Source: Actinomycetes bacterium
GTDB taxonomy: Bacteria; Actinomycetota; Acidimicrobiia; Acidimicrobiales; Ilumatobacteraceae
NCBI GenBank assembly: GCA_025359865.1
Contig: JANYDH010000003.1
Span: 39,376-103,375 of the forward strand
Direction: 5' to 3'
Length of the DNA: 64,000 nucleotides
The notes below the pieces were generated by a model. That model saw nothing but the letters and a program-made list of their open reading frames with translations. It was not told where the DNA came from and did no database searches. Position numbers and translations under genes: made by a program. How positions within the stretch are numbered: the first letter of the stretch is position 1; each line of letters starts with the position of its first letter. This document shows, in pieces, positions 16,480 through 29,729 of the stretch.

Positions 16480-17706
16480 ATGATCGACATGACCGAAATG
16501 ACCAGTGAACACCATGACTCCGATCGTCCGCTGCTGTTGGACATTCCGGATGCCGTCCCAATTTTCCCTCCGCCCCCGCAGGCGGCCGTTGCTCCTCCCC
16601 GACACGGCCGACTGCTGGGGGCGGTTGCGGCTACTGCTGTGCTGTCTTCGGCTCTAGGCGCCGGTGCGGCCATCGTGGTCACCAGACGCGACAGGGTCAA
16701 CCCCGTTGCTGCGGCGTCGGTCGCAGTGTCTGCGAACCCGGCGTTGCCGTCTGATCCGTCTGTTTCCAGGTTCAACATCACCTCGATCGTTGCCCGAACA
16801 ACACCGTCGGTCGTCTCGATTCATGTGAAGACCACCGGCACCGACATCTTCCAGCAGCAAGTCACTCAAGAAGGCACCGGTACGGGCTTCGTCGCCAGCG
16901 CCACCGGTCTGATCTACACCAACGCCCATGTGGTCGCTGATGCGACCGAAGTCCAGGTCACGATGGCGGATGGGAGCACTGTCACGGGCAAGGTCGTCGG
17001 CGTCGACAAGACCGACGATCTGGCGGTCGTGAAGATCGACGTGAAGGCAGGCGCACAAGAGCTCGTGCCGTTGCCGATCGGCTCATCGAAGAACATGCAC
17101 GTCGGTGACCCGGTTGTCGCCGTCGGAAATGCGCTTGCGCTTCCTGGAGGCCCGACCGCCACGGCAGGCATCGTCTCGGCGCTCAACCGTTCGATTGACA
17201 CCAACAACGGTGAGCACCTCGCCAGACTCATCCAGACCGACGCTGCGATCAATCCAGGCAATTCGGGTGGTCCGTTGCTGAACTCGGCGGGTGAGGTGAT
17301 CGGGATCAACACGGCTGGGGCATCCAACGCGGAAAATGTCGGGTTCGCAATCGCACTCGACACGGCCAGGCCGATCCTCGAAGAACTCGAACAGGGCAAG
17401 GCCCACGTCAAAGCGTTTCTCGGTGTGAGAACCCAGACCGTCGACGAGACCGTGGTCCAACAATTCAACCTGACGGTGAAGGCCGGCGCCTACGTGGCAG
17501 ACGTGACGTCCGATACTGCGGCTGCGGCGGCCGGGATCAAGGTCGGCGATGTGATCACCAAGATCGACGACGCGCGGGTCACATCGTCGACCGAAGTGGG
17601 GACGGCGCTGTCCTTGCATCATCCCGGTGACACGGTGAAGATCGTCCTGCGCAGGGGCGACAAGGATGTGACCGTTACTGCCAAGCTCGCCTCACACAAC
17701 GCGTAA
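16480..17706 (+). CDS. HtrA/DegP-like membrane-anchored serine protease with PDZ domain
   Basis: A 408-residue S1C-family protease of the cell envelope. It has a cytosolic N-terminus of about 45 residues, one transmembrane helix (about 46-66), a trypsin-like domain with the His-Asp-Ser triad in TNAHVV, DDLAVVKID and NPGNSGGPLL, and one PDZ domain (about 310-400). Homologues such as PepD of mycobacteria degrade misfolded exported proteins. ATG 16480 has a strong ribosome binding site (AAGGAGG). GTTCACC-like direct repeats lie upstream, and a response regulator/kinase operon converges on it, both consistent with envelope-stress control. Confidence 0.93.
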   Translation: MIDMTEMTSEHHDSDRPLLLDIPDAVPIFPPPPQAAVAPPRHGRLLGAVAATAVLSSALGAGAAIVVTRRDRVNPVAAASVAVSANPALPSDPSVSRFNITSIVARTTPSVVSIHVKTTGTDIFQQQVTQEGTGTGFVASATGLIYTNAHVVADATEVQVTMADGSTVTGKVVGVDKTDDLAVVKIDVKAGAQELVPLPIGSSKNMHVGDPVVAVGNALALPGGPTATAGIVSALNRSIDTNNGEHLARLIQTDAAINPGNSGGPLLNSAGEVIGINTAGASNAENVGFAIALDTARPILEELEQGKAHVKAFLGVRTQTVDETVVQQFNLTVKAGAYVADVTSDTAAAAAGIKVGDVITKIDDARVTSSTEVGTALSLHHPGDTVKIVLRRGDKDVTVTAKLASHNA

Positions 17707-17713
17707 CGCTCGG

Positions 17714-18919
17714 CTACAGATAACTCAGTACGAACTCGGTGTGAGCCTGGTGGGACAACTCCAGGCTGCCGCCATCGGCGCGGGCAAGCCTTCTGGCAAG
17801 GATCAGTCCACGTCCATGTGGGTCGTCCGCCGGGGCCACTTCGGCGAACAGCCGAGCCCGCTGGGTCTCGTCGAGGATGCCAACGTCTTCGACCGAGAGT
17901 CCACGTGGATGGAGCCTGACGACGATGTCACCTGTCCCGTGCCGCAGCGCGTTATCGACCAGGATGTCGATGATTTGACCGATGAACCCAGGTGTCGCTT
18001 GTACTGTCGGATGGACACCGGTCAGCTGAAGCGCTCGGTGAGCCCGTCGACAACGCGCCCGCCAATCGTCGCAGTGGGCGGACGCGATCGCAACGATGTC
18101 GACGTCGACGCGCTGCGGTTCCGAGCCGCCTCGGGCGAGGGCCAGGAGTTCATCCAAGGCTTGGGTTTGTCGGTCGATCTGGGCCAGCGCCTGGCCGGCC
18201 GTCAACTGTACTTCTGCGTCTGGGTGTCGGGCGAGTAACTCCAACTGCAGCGACAGGCCTGCGAGCCCAGTTCGGAGCTGATGGGTAGCATCGCCGGTGA
18301 AACTGCGTTCAGCGGTCAGCATCTGATCGAGTAGGTGAGCGCTCGTGCCGAGCGCCGCTCCAATACGGTCGATCTCTGGAATTCCTGATCGCTCCGGCAG
18401 CAGTGCGGTGAAGTCGCCGCTGCCCAATCGGTCGGCTGATTTTGCAAGTTCGACAAGGGGGCGTGTGAGCCGACGTCCAACGAGTGTGGCGAGGAGTGCG
18501 CCGAGGCCGATACTTGCCAGCGCGAATGCACCGAGAGCGAACAGCGGGCCGCGGACCCTCCGATCGAGTGCAGCACCTGCTGCCGAGATCCGCACCTGCG
18601 TGCCGAGCGGTGCATCGGCGGTACCCGTGATCGGTGCCGGCACGGGTACCCCGTAGTGCACGACTTCGGACCCGTCCGAATCGATGATCTGCAGATAGTC
18701 GTCAGGCGATACGAACCGAGCAATTTGATCCACCGACGGCGCGGTGCCTTGAAGCAGATCGTCGGCGATCGCTGTGCTCACCGCGGAGGCTTGGCCGCTG
18801 AGCCGAACTTGCAGTTCCCGCTCGGCTGCTCGACGAAGCAGGATCGCTACAGGCGGAACCAACGCTGTCAGTACCACCATGATGACGGCCACGGTGCCTA
18901 GCACGAGACGCCGACGCAT
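17714..18919 (-). CDS. Sensor histidine kinase
   Basis: A 401-residue membrane kinase. It has transmembrane helices at about 5-28 and 125-148 with a roughly 95-residue extracellular sensor region between them, a HAMP-like segment (RRLTRPLVELAKSADRLGSGDF), a phosphoacceptor His213 in GDATHQLRTGLAGL, and an ATPase domain with N-box DILVDNALRHG. The later glycine boxes are short and partly degenerate (GRGLILARRLARADGG). The start at ATG 18919 lies 7 bases after the response regulator stop, so it is the third gene of the MFS-regulator-kinase operon. Confidence 0.92.
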   Translation of the reverse strand: MRRRLVLGTVAVIMVVLTALVPPVAILLRRAAERELQVRLSGQASAVSTAIADDLLQGTAPSVDQIARFVSPDDYLQIIDSDGSEVVHYGVPVPAPITGTADAPLGTQVRISAAGAALDRRVRGPLFALGAFALASIGLGALLATLVGRRLTRPLVELAKSADRLGSGDFTALLPERSGIPEIDRIGAALGTSAHLLDQMLTAERSFTGDATHQLRTGLAGLSLQLELLARHPDAEVQLTAGQALAQIDRQTQALDELLALARGGSEPQRVDVDIVAIASAHCDDWRARCRRAHRALQLTGVHPTVQATPGFIGQIIDILVDNALRHGTGDIVVRLHPRGLSVEDVGILDETQRARLFAEVAPADDPHGRGLILARRLARADGGSLELSHQAHTEFVLSYL

Positions 18920-18926
18920 ACGGGGG

Positions 18927-19616
18927 TCAGCTCTGCTCGAAGCGCAGCCCGACGCTGCGAATCGTGGTGATGAATCGTGGCGGGTTGGTGGTGTCGCCAA
19001 GCTTGCGGCGTAGAGCAGCAACGTGAGTGTCGAGCGTGCGGGTCGACCCCCACCAATGCTCGTCCCACACGTGCTGCATGATCTGTTCGCGTCGGAGCGT
19101 GGCACCGGCATGGGCTGTCAGATATGCAAGAAGGTCGAACTCTTTCGGGGACAACGCAATCTCCATCCCGTCCAGCCATGCCCGCCGCGATGTCGAGTCG
19201 ACACGCACACCTGCGGTGTGGTCGCCCTGGGCTTTCTGGGAGGCTTCGACGGTCGCGGCTTGACGCAAGCGTGCCCGTACTCGGGCCACGAGCTCGCCGA
19301 CTCGGAAGGGCTTGGTGACGTAGTCATCTGCACCCGCGGCGAGGCCGACAACAACGTCGACCTCCTGGTTCCTTGCGGTGAGCATCACGATCGGCAAGGT
19401 GGGTGATTGTTGACGAATGATGCGACAGACTTCCAGGCCGTCGATGTCCGGTAGCGTCAGGTCGACAAGCACGAGGTCGGGTAGCTGCGTCTGAGTGGCG
19501 CGGATTGCATCGAGTCCGCAGCTCACGTGCACGACCTCGAACCCTTCGTGGCGCAACAACTGGATGAGCGGTTGGCTGATCCGTTCGTCGTCCTCGACGA
19601 CGAGCAGCATGGTCAC
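18927..19616 (-). CDS. OmpR-family response regulator
   Basis: A regulator of about 227-229 residues. The receiver has the acidic pair VVEDDE, phospho-acceptor Asp50 (LVDLTLPDIDG, counted from the ATG at 19610) and Lys100 (VTKPF). The C-terminal winged helix is of OmpR type (LSPKEFDLLAYLTAHAG...RTLDTHVAALRRKLG...IRSVGLRFEQS). GTG 19616 makes a GTGA overlap with the MFS stop; the ATG two codons later (19610) is equally possible. It is the partner of the kinase downstream. Confidence 0.94.
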   Translation of the reverse strand: MTMLLVVEDDERISQPLIQLLRHEGFEVVHVSCGLDAIRATQTQLPDLVLVDLTLPDIDGLEVCRIIRQQSPTLPIVMLTARNQEVDVVVGLAAGADDYVTKPFRVGELVARVRARLRQAATVEASQKAQGDHTAGVRVDSTSRRAWLDGMEIALSPKEFDLLAYLTAHAGATLRREQIMQHVWDEHWWGSTRTLDTHVAALRRKLGDTTNPPRFITTIRSVGLRFEQS

Positions 19617-20875
19617 GTGGTCAGCGTATGCGACGGGCGGGGCCAGAAGGCGGCGACAGCCACGGTGGCGGCGCTCGCACCAAGTACCATCGGCGCGGCC
19701 AGGCCGTGTGCGGTGTACAACCGTGTGGCCGAGATCGACATGACGGCGCGTCCAGCGGTGCCGGCGCCGATCATCATCCCGAGTCCACGCGCTGGTGATG
19801 CCGGGATCAATTGTGCTCCAAGCGACAATGCGCTCACGATCGCGAATTCGAAGCCGACGATAGCGACGGCGAGCAGTGCCAGCCCCGGACCGAAATGTTC
19901 GTGCCACATCGCGAGCAGCAGCATTGAAGGAATCATCAGCATCGCGCCTGCCGCAGTGCTGCGCTCTTTGCCCCACTGATCAGTGCGCCGTGCTGCGGTG
20001 ACCGACGCGACGAGTTCCACACCGCCGAGCACGAACGCGACCGCCGAGAGTTGCGCCGCTGAGAATCCGAACGTGTCCTTCAACCAACTCCCGAACGTGA
20101 CGAACACGCACTGAGCGGCTGCCATGAGCGCGAAACCGCCGAGCATCACCTTCCACAGCCGCCCGGTGATGTGGGCAGGAGCGCCGACTGACGCTGGTGT
20201 GTCGGGCGCTGGTGTGTCGGGCGCTGGTGTGACGGGCGCAGGCGGTACATGGTCGTGGCGCAACCGCATGCCGATCACGACCGACATCACGAGGACGGCC
20301 ACGGCGCCTCCCGTATAGCCGTACCGCCAGGATGTGGCCGCGGTCAACAGGCCCATCAGGCTGACCCCGATCAAGAGCCCGAGCGCCCAGGAGGTCTCGG
20401 TCAGACCCACGACGCGGCCGCGCCGGTCATACGGCACATGATCGGCGATCCATGCACCGAGGCTCAGATCGAACACGACCTTGGACTGGGCCAGCAGGAT
20501 GAGTGCGAGAGCAAACTGCAACCGCCCGGTCGAACCGGCTGCGACAAGTGCGCCGGCGCCGACGCCCACCAGGCCGAGCGTGGCCGACAGCCGGCGATCG
20601 ACGCGATCGACGACATGACCCAGCCATGGTGAGGACAAACCGGCGCCTTCACTGATTGCAATCGCGACGCCCAACTCGGCGAGAGAAACGTGTAGCCCTC
20701 GGGCGATGACCGCGAGAAAAGGTGGTGCGAAGCGGTAGCACGAGTTGGCGCACAACCGCCCGATGGTGATCGCCGTGATGTTCTGACGAACCTCGGCCGG
20801 GTAGGAATCGTCGAGGACGCGGCCGAGCACGACGAGCAGGGTACGCGCCACACGTCCATAACACGTCGATAACAT
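19613..20875 (-). CDS. Major facilitator superfamily transporter
   Basis: A 420-residue membrane protein with about 12 predicted helices and a Pro/Thr-rich central loop of tandem APDTP peptides ([16 protein letters not shown]). The segment [12 protein letters not shown] after helix 2 resembles the MFS loop 2-3 signature. The substrate is unknown; being cotranscribed with a two-component system suggests a drug or stress exporter. The start is uncertain: ATG 20875 leaves only 9 bp to the divergent lysC start, and GTG codons further in are possible. The stop overlaps the response regulator start. Confidence 0.87.
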   Translation of the reverse strand: MLSTCYGRVARTLLVVLGRVLDDSYPAEVRQNITAITIGRLCANSCYRFAPPFLAVIARGLHVSLAELGVAIAISEGAGLSSPWLGHVVDRVDRRLSATLGLVGVGAGALVAAGSTGRLQFALALILLAQSKVVFDLSLGAWIADHVPYDRRGRVVGLTETSWALGLLIGVSLMGLLTAATSWRYGYTGGAVAVLVMSVVIGMRLRHDHVPPAPVTPAPDTPAPDTPASVGAPAHITGRLWKVMLGGFALMAAAQCVFVTFGSWLKDTFGFSAAQLSAVAFVLGGVELVASVTAARRTDQWGKERSTAAGAMLMIPSMLLLAMWHEHFGPGLALLAVAIVGFEFAIVSALSLGAQLIPASPARGLGMMIGAGTAGRAVMSISATRLYTAHGLAAPMVLGASAATVAVAAFWPRPSHTLTT

Positions 20876-20884
20876 GTCGAACCC

Positions 20885-22135
20885 GTGGCACTCATCGTCC
20901 AGAAGTACGGCGGCACTTCGGTGGCCGATCCTGACCGCATTCGCGCCGTGGCCGAGCACGTTGCCTTTACCCGGCGTCACGGCAACGACGTGGTGGTCGT
21001 TGTCAGCGCGATGGGCAAGACCACCGATGGCCTGATCAAGCTCGCCAACGATGTGAGCACCACCCAGCCCGGCCGCGAGATGGACATGCTCCTCACCACC
21101 GGTGAGCGGATCTCGATGGCGTTGGTGTCGATGGCATTGGCCGACCTCGGCGTCGAGGCGGTGAGCTTCACCGGGTCGCAGGTGGGCATCATCACCAATA
21201 CGGCTCATACGAAGGCGAAGATCCTCGAAGTCAAAGGTGACCGAGTCCGTGAGGCAGTGGCCGCTGGGCGGGTCTGCGTCATTGCTGGCTTCCAGGGCGT
21301 GAGCACCGACCGCGAGATCACCACGCTCGGTCGCGGCGGGTCCGACACCACCGCTGTCGCGCTCGCTGCAGCACTCGGCGCCGATGCGTGCGAGATCTAC
21401 ACCGATGTCACGGGCGTGTTCTCCGCCGACCCGCGGATCGTGCCCCAGGCGCGAAAGTTGGCCCACGTCAATTTCGACGAGATGCTCGAAATGGCGGGTG
21501 CCGGCAGCAAGGTGTTGGCGCTGCGCAGCGTCGAGTTCGCCCGCAATCACCACGTCCCACTCCACGTCCGCTCCAGCTTCACCTGGGAGCCGGGCACGTG
21601 GGTCACGAGTCAGGAGCCCAACATGGAAGATCCGGTCATCTCCGGTGTCGTTACCGATGTGTCCGAGGCGAAGGTCACGGTGATCGCCGTCCCCGATCGG
21701 CCGGGCATCTCGGCCACGTTGTTCGAGCCGTTGGCCGAAGCGAACGTCAACGTCGACATGATCGTGCAAAACGTCTCGAAAGACGGCACCACCGACATCA
21801 GCTTCACCATGCCGAAGGCCGACATGAAGGTCGCCGAACAGATCGTCGCCCGGATTGCGGCGGAGATCGGCGCGGCCGGTGTGAACCACAATGCCGACAT
21901 CGCAAAGATCAGCCTGGTCGGGGTTGGGATGAAGACCAGCCCGGGCATCGCGGCCAAGATGTTCCGCGTGTTGGCCGACAACGACGTCAACATCGAGATG
22001 ATCTCCACCTCGACCATCCGGATCAGTGTGGTCACTGCAGCGAGCGACCTCGAGCGGGCGGCGCGTTCGCTACATACCGCCTTCGGGCTCGACTCCGGGC
22101 AGGCTTACTCTGCGCCGCTGCCCGAGCGCAAGTAG
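20885..22135 (+). CDS. lysC: Aspartate kinase
   Basis: The first enzyme of lysine, threonine and methionine synthesis. The 416-residue product starts [15 protein letters not shown] and has the kinase segments [40 protein letters not shown] and [13 protein letters not shown], followed by two ACT domains (about 265-340 and 345-405) for feedback inhibition. An internal beta-subunit start, common in Gram-positive aspartokinases, could lie near residue 250, but I cannot confirm it. The start is GTG 20885. Unlike the usual actinobacterial lysC-asd operon, asd lies 6.3 kb further on. The 3' end overlaps the convergent GGDEF/EAL gene by 31 bases. Confidence 0.96.
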   Translation: MALIVQKYGGTSVADPDRIRAVAEHVAFTRRHGNDVVVVVSAMGKTTDGLIKLANDVSTTQPGREMDMLLTTGERISMALVSMALADLGVEAVSFTGSQVGIITNTAHTKAKILEVKGDRVREAVAAGRVCVIAGFQGVSTDREITTLGRGGSDTTAVALAAALGADACEIYTDVTGVFSADPRIVPQARKLAHVNFDEMLEMAGAGSKVLALRSVEFARNHHVPLHVRSSFTWEPGTWVTSQEPNMEDPVISGVVTDVSEAKVTVIAVPDRPGISATLFEPLAEANVNVDMIVQNVSKDGTTDISFTMPKADMKVAEQIVARIAAEIGAAGVNHNADIAKISLVGVGMKTSPGIAAKMFRVLADNDVNIEMISTSTIRISVVTAASDLERAARSLHTAFGLDSGQAYSAPLPERK

Positions 22136-25100
22136 CGCGCGTTCGACACTCGCGCGGTGCCGCGTTCGGCCCGCTTCGCGTCGTACATCGCACGGTCGGC
22201 TTCGATCAGTAGCGCCTCGGGATCCGCGTCGCTGTCGTGTTGGCAGGCAACGCCGATGCTCGCCCCCAGCGTTGTGGTGATGGATCCGATCGTCAATGGG
22301 GCGCACGCAGCGGCGATGATCCTCCTGGCGAGCGCGAGGCCACCATCGGCATCGGTCTCGGGGCAGAGCAGCACGAACTCGTCACCACCGGTTCGGGCAA
22401 GCGTGTCGGTCGGTCGGGTGAGTGCCTCGAATCGTCTCGCCATCGTCCGCAAGACGTCGTCTCCAATCGCATGACCATGGGTGTCGTTGACCTCTTTGAA
22501 ACCATCGAGATCGATGTTCAACACGGTCACGTCGTTGGGTCGTTGGCGGCGGGCGACCGCGAGATCGAGGTGCCGTCGCAGCAGAGTGCGATTGCCGAGC
22601 CCGGTCAACGGGTCGTGCAGCGCCTGCCACTCCAGCTGCTGCTCGAGCTGTTTCAGTTCGGTGATGTCGTGCAGACTCATCCGGTATTCCACCGCTACGC
22701 CGGTTTCGGCGTCGTACACGACGGACGTGGAGTTGGTCACCCAGACCTCGGTACCGTCTGCACGAAGTAGACGAAGTTGGGCGATGGCCACACCTTCCGC
22801 CAGCAGCCGTTCGAGCTGCCGTGCGCCAACGTCGAGGTCGTCACGGTGAACGTGAGAGAAGGCCTCGGTGCCGACGAGGGCCGCCGGGCTGAAACCGAGC
22901 AAACCCCGTGCTGATGGCGATGCGTAGGTGACGGTTCCGTCAACGTCGGCGACCAGCACCACATCTGCGGCGGTGTCGGAGAGCAGCCGGAACCTCGACT
23001 CGCTTGCCCGGAGCGCTTCGTCCAGTCGTGCCCGCTCGAGTGTATGCGCGATGGTCTCGGCCATGGTGCGTACGAAGGTGACCTCGTCGTCGGTCCATTC
23101 TCGTGCTGTCGTCTTCATCCCGACCCCGAGCACACCGAACACCGAACCGGCCGATGACATCGCCACGGCGATGCCGGCGCAGCGTTCGTCGACCATCACC
23201 ACCGGATCTGGCCCGTGCAGACGCTCTATCCATGACTGCAACTGATGAAGCGGCACGCTCTCGTACGACTTCATCCCGAGTAGACCCACGTCGACGCTCC
23301 ATCCGGCCAGGTTGGTCAACACCGCAGCCGTCTCGTCGATGCGGTCGATGTAGACGGTGTCGACACCTAGGAGTCCACCGATGCCTGCGCACACATTCGG
23401 AAGTTCGAAGAGGAACGCTTCGCTGTCCTTGTCCAGAGCGAGTTGCGCAAGATCGAACGAATAGCGCAGCAACCCCATCTTCGTTGCTGCACGGGTGTCG
23501 GCCCTGACCCGCTCGGTGACGTCGCGACACGTGAGTAGCCTGCCACCGCCGATCAGTTCGCCGGCCGGGCCGGTGGTGATCTCCCACCATCCGAAGGTTC
23601 CGTTCGCACGCACGAGACGTAGAAGCGGCGGAGGGACGACCTCGTTACGGTTGAGTGAGCGGAGCAATTGCGACGCAAGCGCAAGGTCATCGGGATGCAG
23701 AATGGCGGCCATGTGACCGCCGATCACGTCGTCGAGGGGGAAGTGCAGTGCCCGCATCAGCGTGCGATTCGCATACGTGATGAGGCCACCGCTGTCGACC
23801 ACGACGATCAGGTCGGGTGACGCATCGAGGAGCGCGTTCAACCGACTTCGGCTGATCTGCAGCGAAGCCTCGGTTTGAAGCTGGGCCAGCAACACCGAAA
23901 CCGTTGCTGCGAAGCGCTCGACGAGCCCGACTTCGTCGGCGGTCCATTGCCGCGGGGTGGTCGTCATGGCGGCACCGAGATTTCCGAGGCACTTGCCTTC
24001 CCAGACCAGGGGAACATTCAGGCCGCTGCGGTCGGTGACCCAAAAGCGGCGCCACTCGTCGGCCCACGGCTCGACGTGATCAAAAATGTCGTCGACGACG
24101 AGGGGAACCAACGTGCGGTAGCGAGCGACGAGCGCAGGTACTTCGGTGACGACGGCAGGGAACTCGATCTGATGCTGGTCACCTGAGCGTGACCAGCCTG
24201 CCACGCCGTGCACCACATCACCTTCGAAGTGCTCGGCAAAGGCCGTATCGGTGCACAGCAGCCTGCCAAGTTGCTCCAGGTGATGGTTCAGGCCATCGAT
24301 GAGATCATCGGATTCGACCGTAAGCGCCCACCGTGACAACCCGACGATCAGGCCGTCGTGGAGAGCGGCTCGCTCAGCGGCGGCCGCGTTCGCACGCACA
24401 GCAGTTACATCTCGGAGCGACACCATGTAGCCGCCGACGACTGGGTCGAACACGCCGGTGGTATCAACCACGCACCAGATCTCGCTTCCATCGGAGCGAA
24501 TCACCCGGAGATCCTCTGCGAGTAGTGCCTGATCCTGCACGCTTGCGGCGAAACGGGTAGCGGCCTTGGACCGGTCACCCGGATGCACGAGTGCGAGGAA
24601 ATGTCGCCCGAGCAACGACTCTACCTGATGTCCAAGTGAGTCGCCGATCGAGCGATTGGCATAGGAGATGTGACCGCTGCGGTCGATCACGACGAGCATG
24701 TCGGTCACGCGGGCCAGCATCGCCGTGTGGCGTTCTTCGCTGACGCGAAGTACTTCGGTGGAACGCTGGCGAGCAAGTTGATGGGCCAACGTGTCGGCAG
24801 CGGCCCGGATTACCGTCAACTCTTCTTCGGTCCAGGTGGTGCCGACCGTCGCCGATGCTACGCCGAGCACCCCGATCAGCGCACCGTCGACGTGGAGAGA
24901 GGCGTACGCATTGTGTCCCGTTGGCTGCGGCGGAAAGACCTTCGCGAGTTCGGCCCGCCATGGAGCGGTCTCGCCGCGTTCGGCGACGCTTGACGTGACG
25001 AAGAACGCAGTTGCCGTGAGGTGATCAATCCACAGCGGGAGACGGTCGAGGGCGACCTCGACGGGGTCCGGCGTACCAGCCGGCAGTTCGTGGCGGCGGT

Positions 25101-27441
25101 ACCCGCCCAAGGGTCGCAGCACCCCGCCGGCAGCGTCGATCGCGTCTAGGTAGACGAGGTCGGCCCCGAGCATTTCGCCAAGTGCTTGCAACGATTCACC
25201 GATACCGGTGAGGAAGTACTCGGCAGGCTGTCCGAGTGCCCGTTGCGCAAGATTCGCCGAGAACCGGTCGAGCTCGACCCGCCGTTGCTCGGCTCGTTCG
25301 AGTCGTTGCATCGCGGTGATGTCTCGAAGTACGGCAGAGAAGACCTGTGTGCCGGGCCGCAACGGATCGAGCGTCATCTTCAGTTCGAGCAGTAAATCGA
25401 GTACATCGTGCGACTCTGTGTCGGGGAGTTGCACCTTGCCGACCCAGTTGCCCGTCGCGTTGAGCCCCGGCACCATCTCGTTGTCGAAGAGTTCGAGCAG
25501 CGACTCAGGAAGCGCAGTGGAACTGTTGACGCCGTCCAGATTTGAATCGAGCGGAATCCCGAGCAGGCGGCGGATCCGCTGGTTCGCGTAGAGCCACTGT
25601 CCGCCTGTCTCTGCCACGAACACCATGGCGTTCGTCTGCTCGATCAATCCTTGGAAGCGGGCGTTTTCGTCTTCGGCAGCCCTTCGCTGTGTGAGATCGC
25701 GGCGAACATGTAACCAGTGGGTCCTGAACCCACGCTCATCAGAGACCCTGCTGACCGTCATCTCGCACATGAAGATGCTGCCGTCGGCCCGCCGGTTTGC
25801 GATCTCGAGCGTGGGCGACGTTTCGTTGGAGTCGACCGTCGCAAGCCAGGTGCGCAGTTCGGGGTCAGCGGGGTCCGCGAAGAGGATGTCGATCGATCGA
25901 CCGATCACCTCGTGGGGCGCGAAACCGGATTCTGCCTGGAATGCCGCGTTGACATACACGATTGGCTGCTCCGCAGGGTTCAGCACCCCCGCAGCGGTCA
26001 GGATGATCGAATCGTGGGCAGCGTCGAGTGCGGCGAGAAACAGTCGAGAGCGAGCAGAGATCGTTCCAGGGAGCACCGGGGCGACGTCGGCGAGCTCAAC
26101 AGCAGCGGTGAGCGATGGCGCTGCATCGCCTGAACGGTGCAACGCAGTGCGCTCGAACTCTGCCGGGGCACTGGGTCGGCCGAAGTGAAAGCCCTGGTAG
26201 TAGTCGCTGCCCAGTAGGACGAGGCGCGCTGCCTGGTCGGCTGTTTCCACACCTTCTGCCACGACCCAGAGCCCGAGTGCGTGAGACAACTCGATCACGG
26301 CTTCCACAATCGCCTCATCGGCCAACGAACTCGTCGAGCCGCCTTGAATGCCTGCCACGAACTGGCGATCGATCTTCACGCCCGTCACGGGAAGTTGGCG
26401 AAGATAGGTCAGCGATGAATACCCCGTGCCGAAGTCGTCGAGCGCAATCTCGAACCCCTGCTGTCGCAACGAGCCAAGAATCCCAACAGCGCCGGGGAGA
26501 TCTTGCAGCAGGCTGGACTCGGTGACTTCGAATCCGAGACAGTCGGCGGTGATCTCGCCGTGGTCGAGCGCACGCCGAGTTCGGGCGATGAGGTGCTCGC
26601 CGTGTTCGAGTTGTTGGGCGGCCAAGTTGACCCAGACACGAAGTGGGCGGCCGTCGCGTAGGTGGCACCACCGGGCCCCGAGCGCGATCGCTTGATCGAG
26701 GACCCAGTCGCCGAGTTCGACCATCAGCCCGGCCGCCTCCGCATCGGGGAGAAATGCCGCCGGAGCGAGGAGACCATCGATGGGATGCTGCCATCTGACG
26801 AGGGCTTCGACGCCGACGATCTCTCCGCTGACGCACGACACCTCGGGCTGCACGTACAGCACGAGTTCGTTCTGGTGAATGGCCCGACGAAGATCCTCTT
26901 CGATCTGTTGCCGTCGATCGGCCTCTGACCCGAGGCCCATCTCGTAGCCGACTACGGTGCCAGGAGCGGTGTCTTTGGCCCGTCGGCATGCCAGGAACGC
27001 CCGCTCGACAAGATCGACGGATTCGTCGCCCGGTTTCTGCCAGGCAACGCCGACGCTCGCTTGAACCGCGATGCTGAGCGACTCGAACATGATCGGGATC
27101 TTGATGGTGTCGACCAGCATGGTGGCGAGCGCCACGGTGGCAGCCTCGTCGAGACCGGTTACGACCACCACGAAGCCGTTGCCGCCGAGGCCGAACCTGA
27201 GCGCACCGCCGTGCAACTGCCCGTCGATACGGCTGGCGATGGTCGCCAGCACGACGTCGCCGACTGCTTGTCCGTGCTGGCTGTTGACTCGGCGGAACCG
27301 GTCGATGTCGAGATGCATGACGCCGACGCTGGTGCCGGAGGCCTCTGAGCGCGCTACTGCGGCGAGTAGCGCCACTCTGGCGGCGGGTAAGCCGTGGCCC
27401 ACTGGACCGGGTCCGTCAAGAGAACATCTGTCCGTCGTCAT
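22105..27441 (-). CDS. Giant multidomain GGDEF-EAL-PAS/GAF-GGDEF cyclic-di-GMP protein (1778 aa)
   Basis: A soluble signalling protein with two opposite catalytic ends. N-terminal GGDEF domain (about 20-170) is degenerate, reading GGNGF at 86-90. An EAL domain (about 180-435) looks intact: EALVRW 211-216, Asn271, EVTES 304-308, [11 protein letters not shown] 333-343, and a later VVAEGVET. Then come PAS and GAF sensors in the approximate order PAS-PAS-GAF-PAS-GAF-PAS-GAF-PAS. The C-terminal GGDEF (motif 1685-1689) is canonical and has an inhibitory RxxD site five residues upstream ([14 protein letters not shown]). So it could both make and degrade c-di-GMP under sensor control. No transmembrane segment is evident. 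It lies between lysC and asd on the other strand. Confidence 0.93.
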   Translation of the reverse strand: MTTDRCSLDGPGPVGHGLPAARVALLAAVARSEASGTSVGVMHLDIDRFRRVNSQHGQAVGDVVLATIASRIDGQLHGGALRFGLGGNGFVVVVTGLDEAATVALATMLVDTIKIPIMFESLSIAVQASVGVAWQKPGDESVDLVERAFLACRRAKDTAPGTVVGYEMGLGSEADRRQQIEEDLRRAIHQNELVLYVQPEVSCVSGEIVGVEALVRWQHPIDGLLAPAAFLPDAEAAGLMVELGDWVLDQAIALGARWCHLRDGRPLRVWVNLAAQQLEHGEHLIARTRRALDHGEITADCLGFEVTESSLLQDLPGAVGILGSLRQQGFEIALDDFGTGYSSLTYLRQLPVTGVKIDRQFVAGIQGGSTSSLADEAIVEAVIELSHALGLWVVAEGVETADQAARLVLLGSDYYQGFHFGRPSAPAEFERTALHRSGDAAPSLTAAVELADVAPVLPGTISARSRLFLAALDAAHDSIILTAAGVLNPAEQPIVYVNAAFQAESGFAPHEVIGRSIDILFADPADPELRTWLATVDSNETSPTLEIANRRADGSIFMCEMTVSRVSDERGFRTHWLHVRRDLTQRRAAEDENARFQGLIEQTNAMVFVAETGGQWLYANQRIRRLLGIPLDSNLDGVNSSTALPESLLELFDNEMVPGLNATGNWVGKVQLPDTESHDVLDLLLELKMTLDPLRPGTQVFSAVLRDITAMQRLERAEQRRVELDRFSANLAQRALGQPAEYFLTGIGESLQALGEMLGADLVYLDAIDAAGGVLRPLGGYRRHELPAGTPDPVEVALDRLPLWIDHLTATAFFVTSSVAERGETAPWRAELAKVFPPQPTGHNAYASLHVDGALIGVLGVASATVGTTWTEEELTVIRAAADTLAHQLARQRSTEVLRVSEERHTAMLARVTDMLVVIDRSGHISYANRSIGDSLGHQVESLLGRHFLALVHPGDRSKAATRFAASVQDQALLAEDLRVIRSDGSEIWCVVDTTGVFDPVVGGYMVSLRDVTAVRANAAAAERAALHDGLIVGLSRWALTVESDDLIDGLNHHLEQLGRLLCTDTAFAEHFEGDVVHGVAGWSRSGDQHQIEFPAVVTEVPALVARYRTLVPLVVDDIFDHVEPWADEWRRFWVTDRSGLNVPLVWEGKCLGNLGAAMTTTPRQWTADEVGLVERFAATVSVLLAQLQTEASLQISRSRLNALLDASPDLIVVVDSGGLITYANRTLMRALHFPLDDVIGGHMAAILHPDDLALASQLLRSLNRNEVVPPPLLRLVRANGTFGWWEITTGPAGELIGGGRLLTCRDVTERVRADTRAATKMGLLRYSFDLAQLALDKDSEAFLFELPNVCAGIGGLLGVDTVYIDRIDETAAVLTNLAGWSVDVGLLGMKSYESVPLHQLQSWIERLHGPDPVVMVDERCAGIAVAMSSAGSVFGVLGVGMKTTAREWTDDEVTFVRTMAETIAHTLERARLDEALRASESRFRLLSDTAADVVLVADVDGTVTYASPSARGLLGFSPAALVGTEAFSHVHRDDLDVGARQLERLLAEGVAIAQLRLLRADGTEVWVTNSTSVVYDAETGVAVEYRMSLHDITELKQLEQQLEWQALHDPLTGLGNRTLLRRHLDLAVARRQRPNDVTVLNIDLDGFKEVNDTHGHAIGDDVLRTMARRFEALTRPTDTLARTGGDEFVLLCPETDADGGLALARRIIAAACAPLTIGSITTTLGASIGVACQHDSDADPEALLIEADRAMYDAKRAERGTARVSNARYLRSGSGAE

Positions 27442-27486
27442 GGTGATGTCAGGCTAGATCGGCATCTACACGTCACGAGGTAAGTG

Positions 27487-27515
27487 GAGAAATGACGGGT
27501 GATTCGTGATTTCTC
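27487..27515. repeat. Inverted repeat GAGAAAT/ATTTCTC
   Basis: A perfect 7-bp inverted repeat with a 15-bp spacer lies in the 117-bp region between the divergent GGDEF/EAL gene (start 27441) and the methyltransferase gene (start 27559). It could be an operator; no regulator is indicated. Confidence 0.35.
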
Positions 27516-27558
27516 GGCGGTGTGCCTGCAAGACTGCTCCGCTCATGGGACGCTCACG

Positions 27559-29449
<1,891 letters not shown>

Positions 29450-29729
29450 GGCCGTAGGTGGTGCGACGTGGAGTCGCGAAGTGCAGAACGAGATGGCATT
29501 TTCGCGCGTTGTGTTCGTCACTTCGCGTTGTGATCGTCGGCGGGTTGAGGTGGTGGTACGCGCGGCTGAGAGGAAGTCAGCTAGGGACGTCGAGCTCGCC
29601 ACACCACTCACATCAGCGAGGTCGGCCGGGGTGCCGCCACACCGCACCCACATTTTGCGACAGCCTGTTGGCAACACCCAAACGCCAAAGGTCACCCGCA
29701 GGCAGCCGACGGCTTCTGGCGAGGCTGAA
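29450..29729. other. Intergenic region with a solo 43-bp end sequence
   Basis: No gene is apparent between asd and the convergent MazG-like gene. The only notable structure is the inverted copy of the 43-bp dispersed sequence at 29651-29693, flanked by CCGCACCCA, which matches the flank of the other copies for a few bases. Confidence 0.7.
29651..29693 (-). repeat. 43-bp dispersed end sequence, copy 2 (solo)
   Basis: On the minus strand it reads from GACCTTTGGCG to GTCGCAAAATG, matching 11532-11574 at most positions. No hexamer array or hairpin unit accompanies it here, so it looks like a solo end left by loss or recombination, or an independently mobile short repeat. Confidence 0.8.

Noticed and set aside
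19613..21889. 758-codon minus-strand frame as one protein
   Set aside because: The first 340 codons are antisense to lysC; only the part from about 20875 is the MFS transporter.
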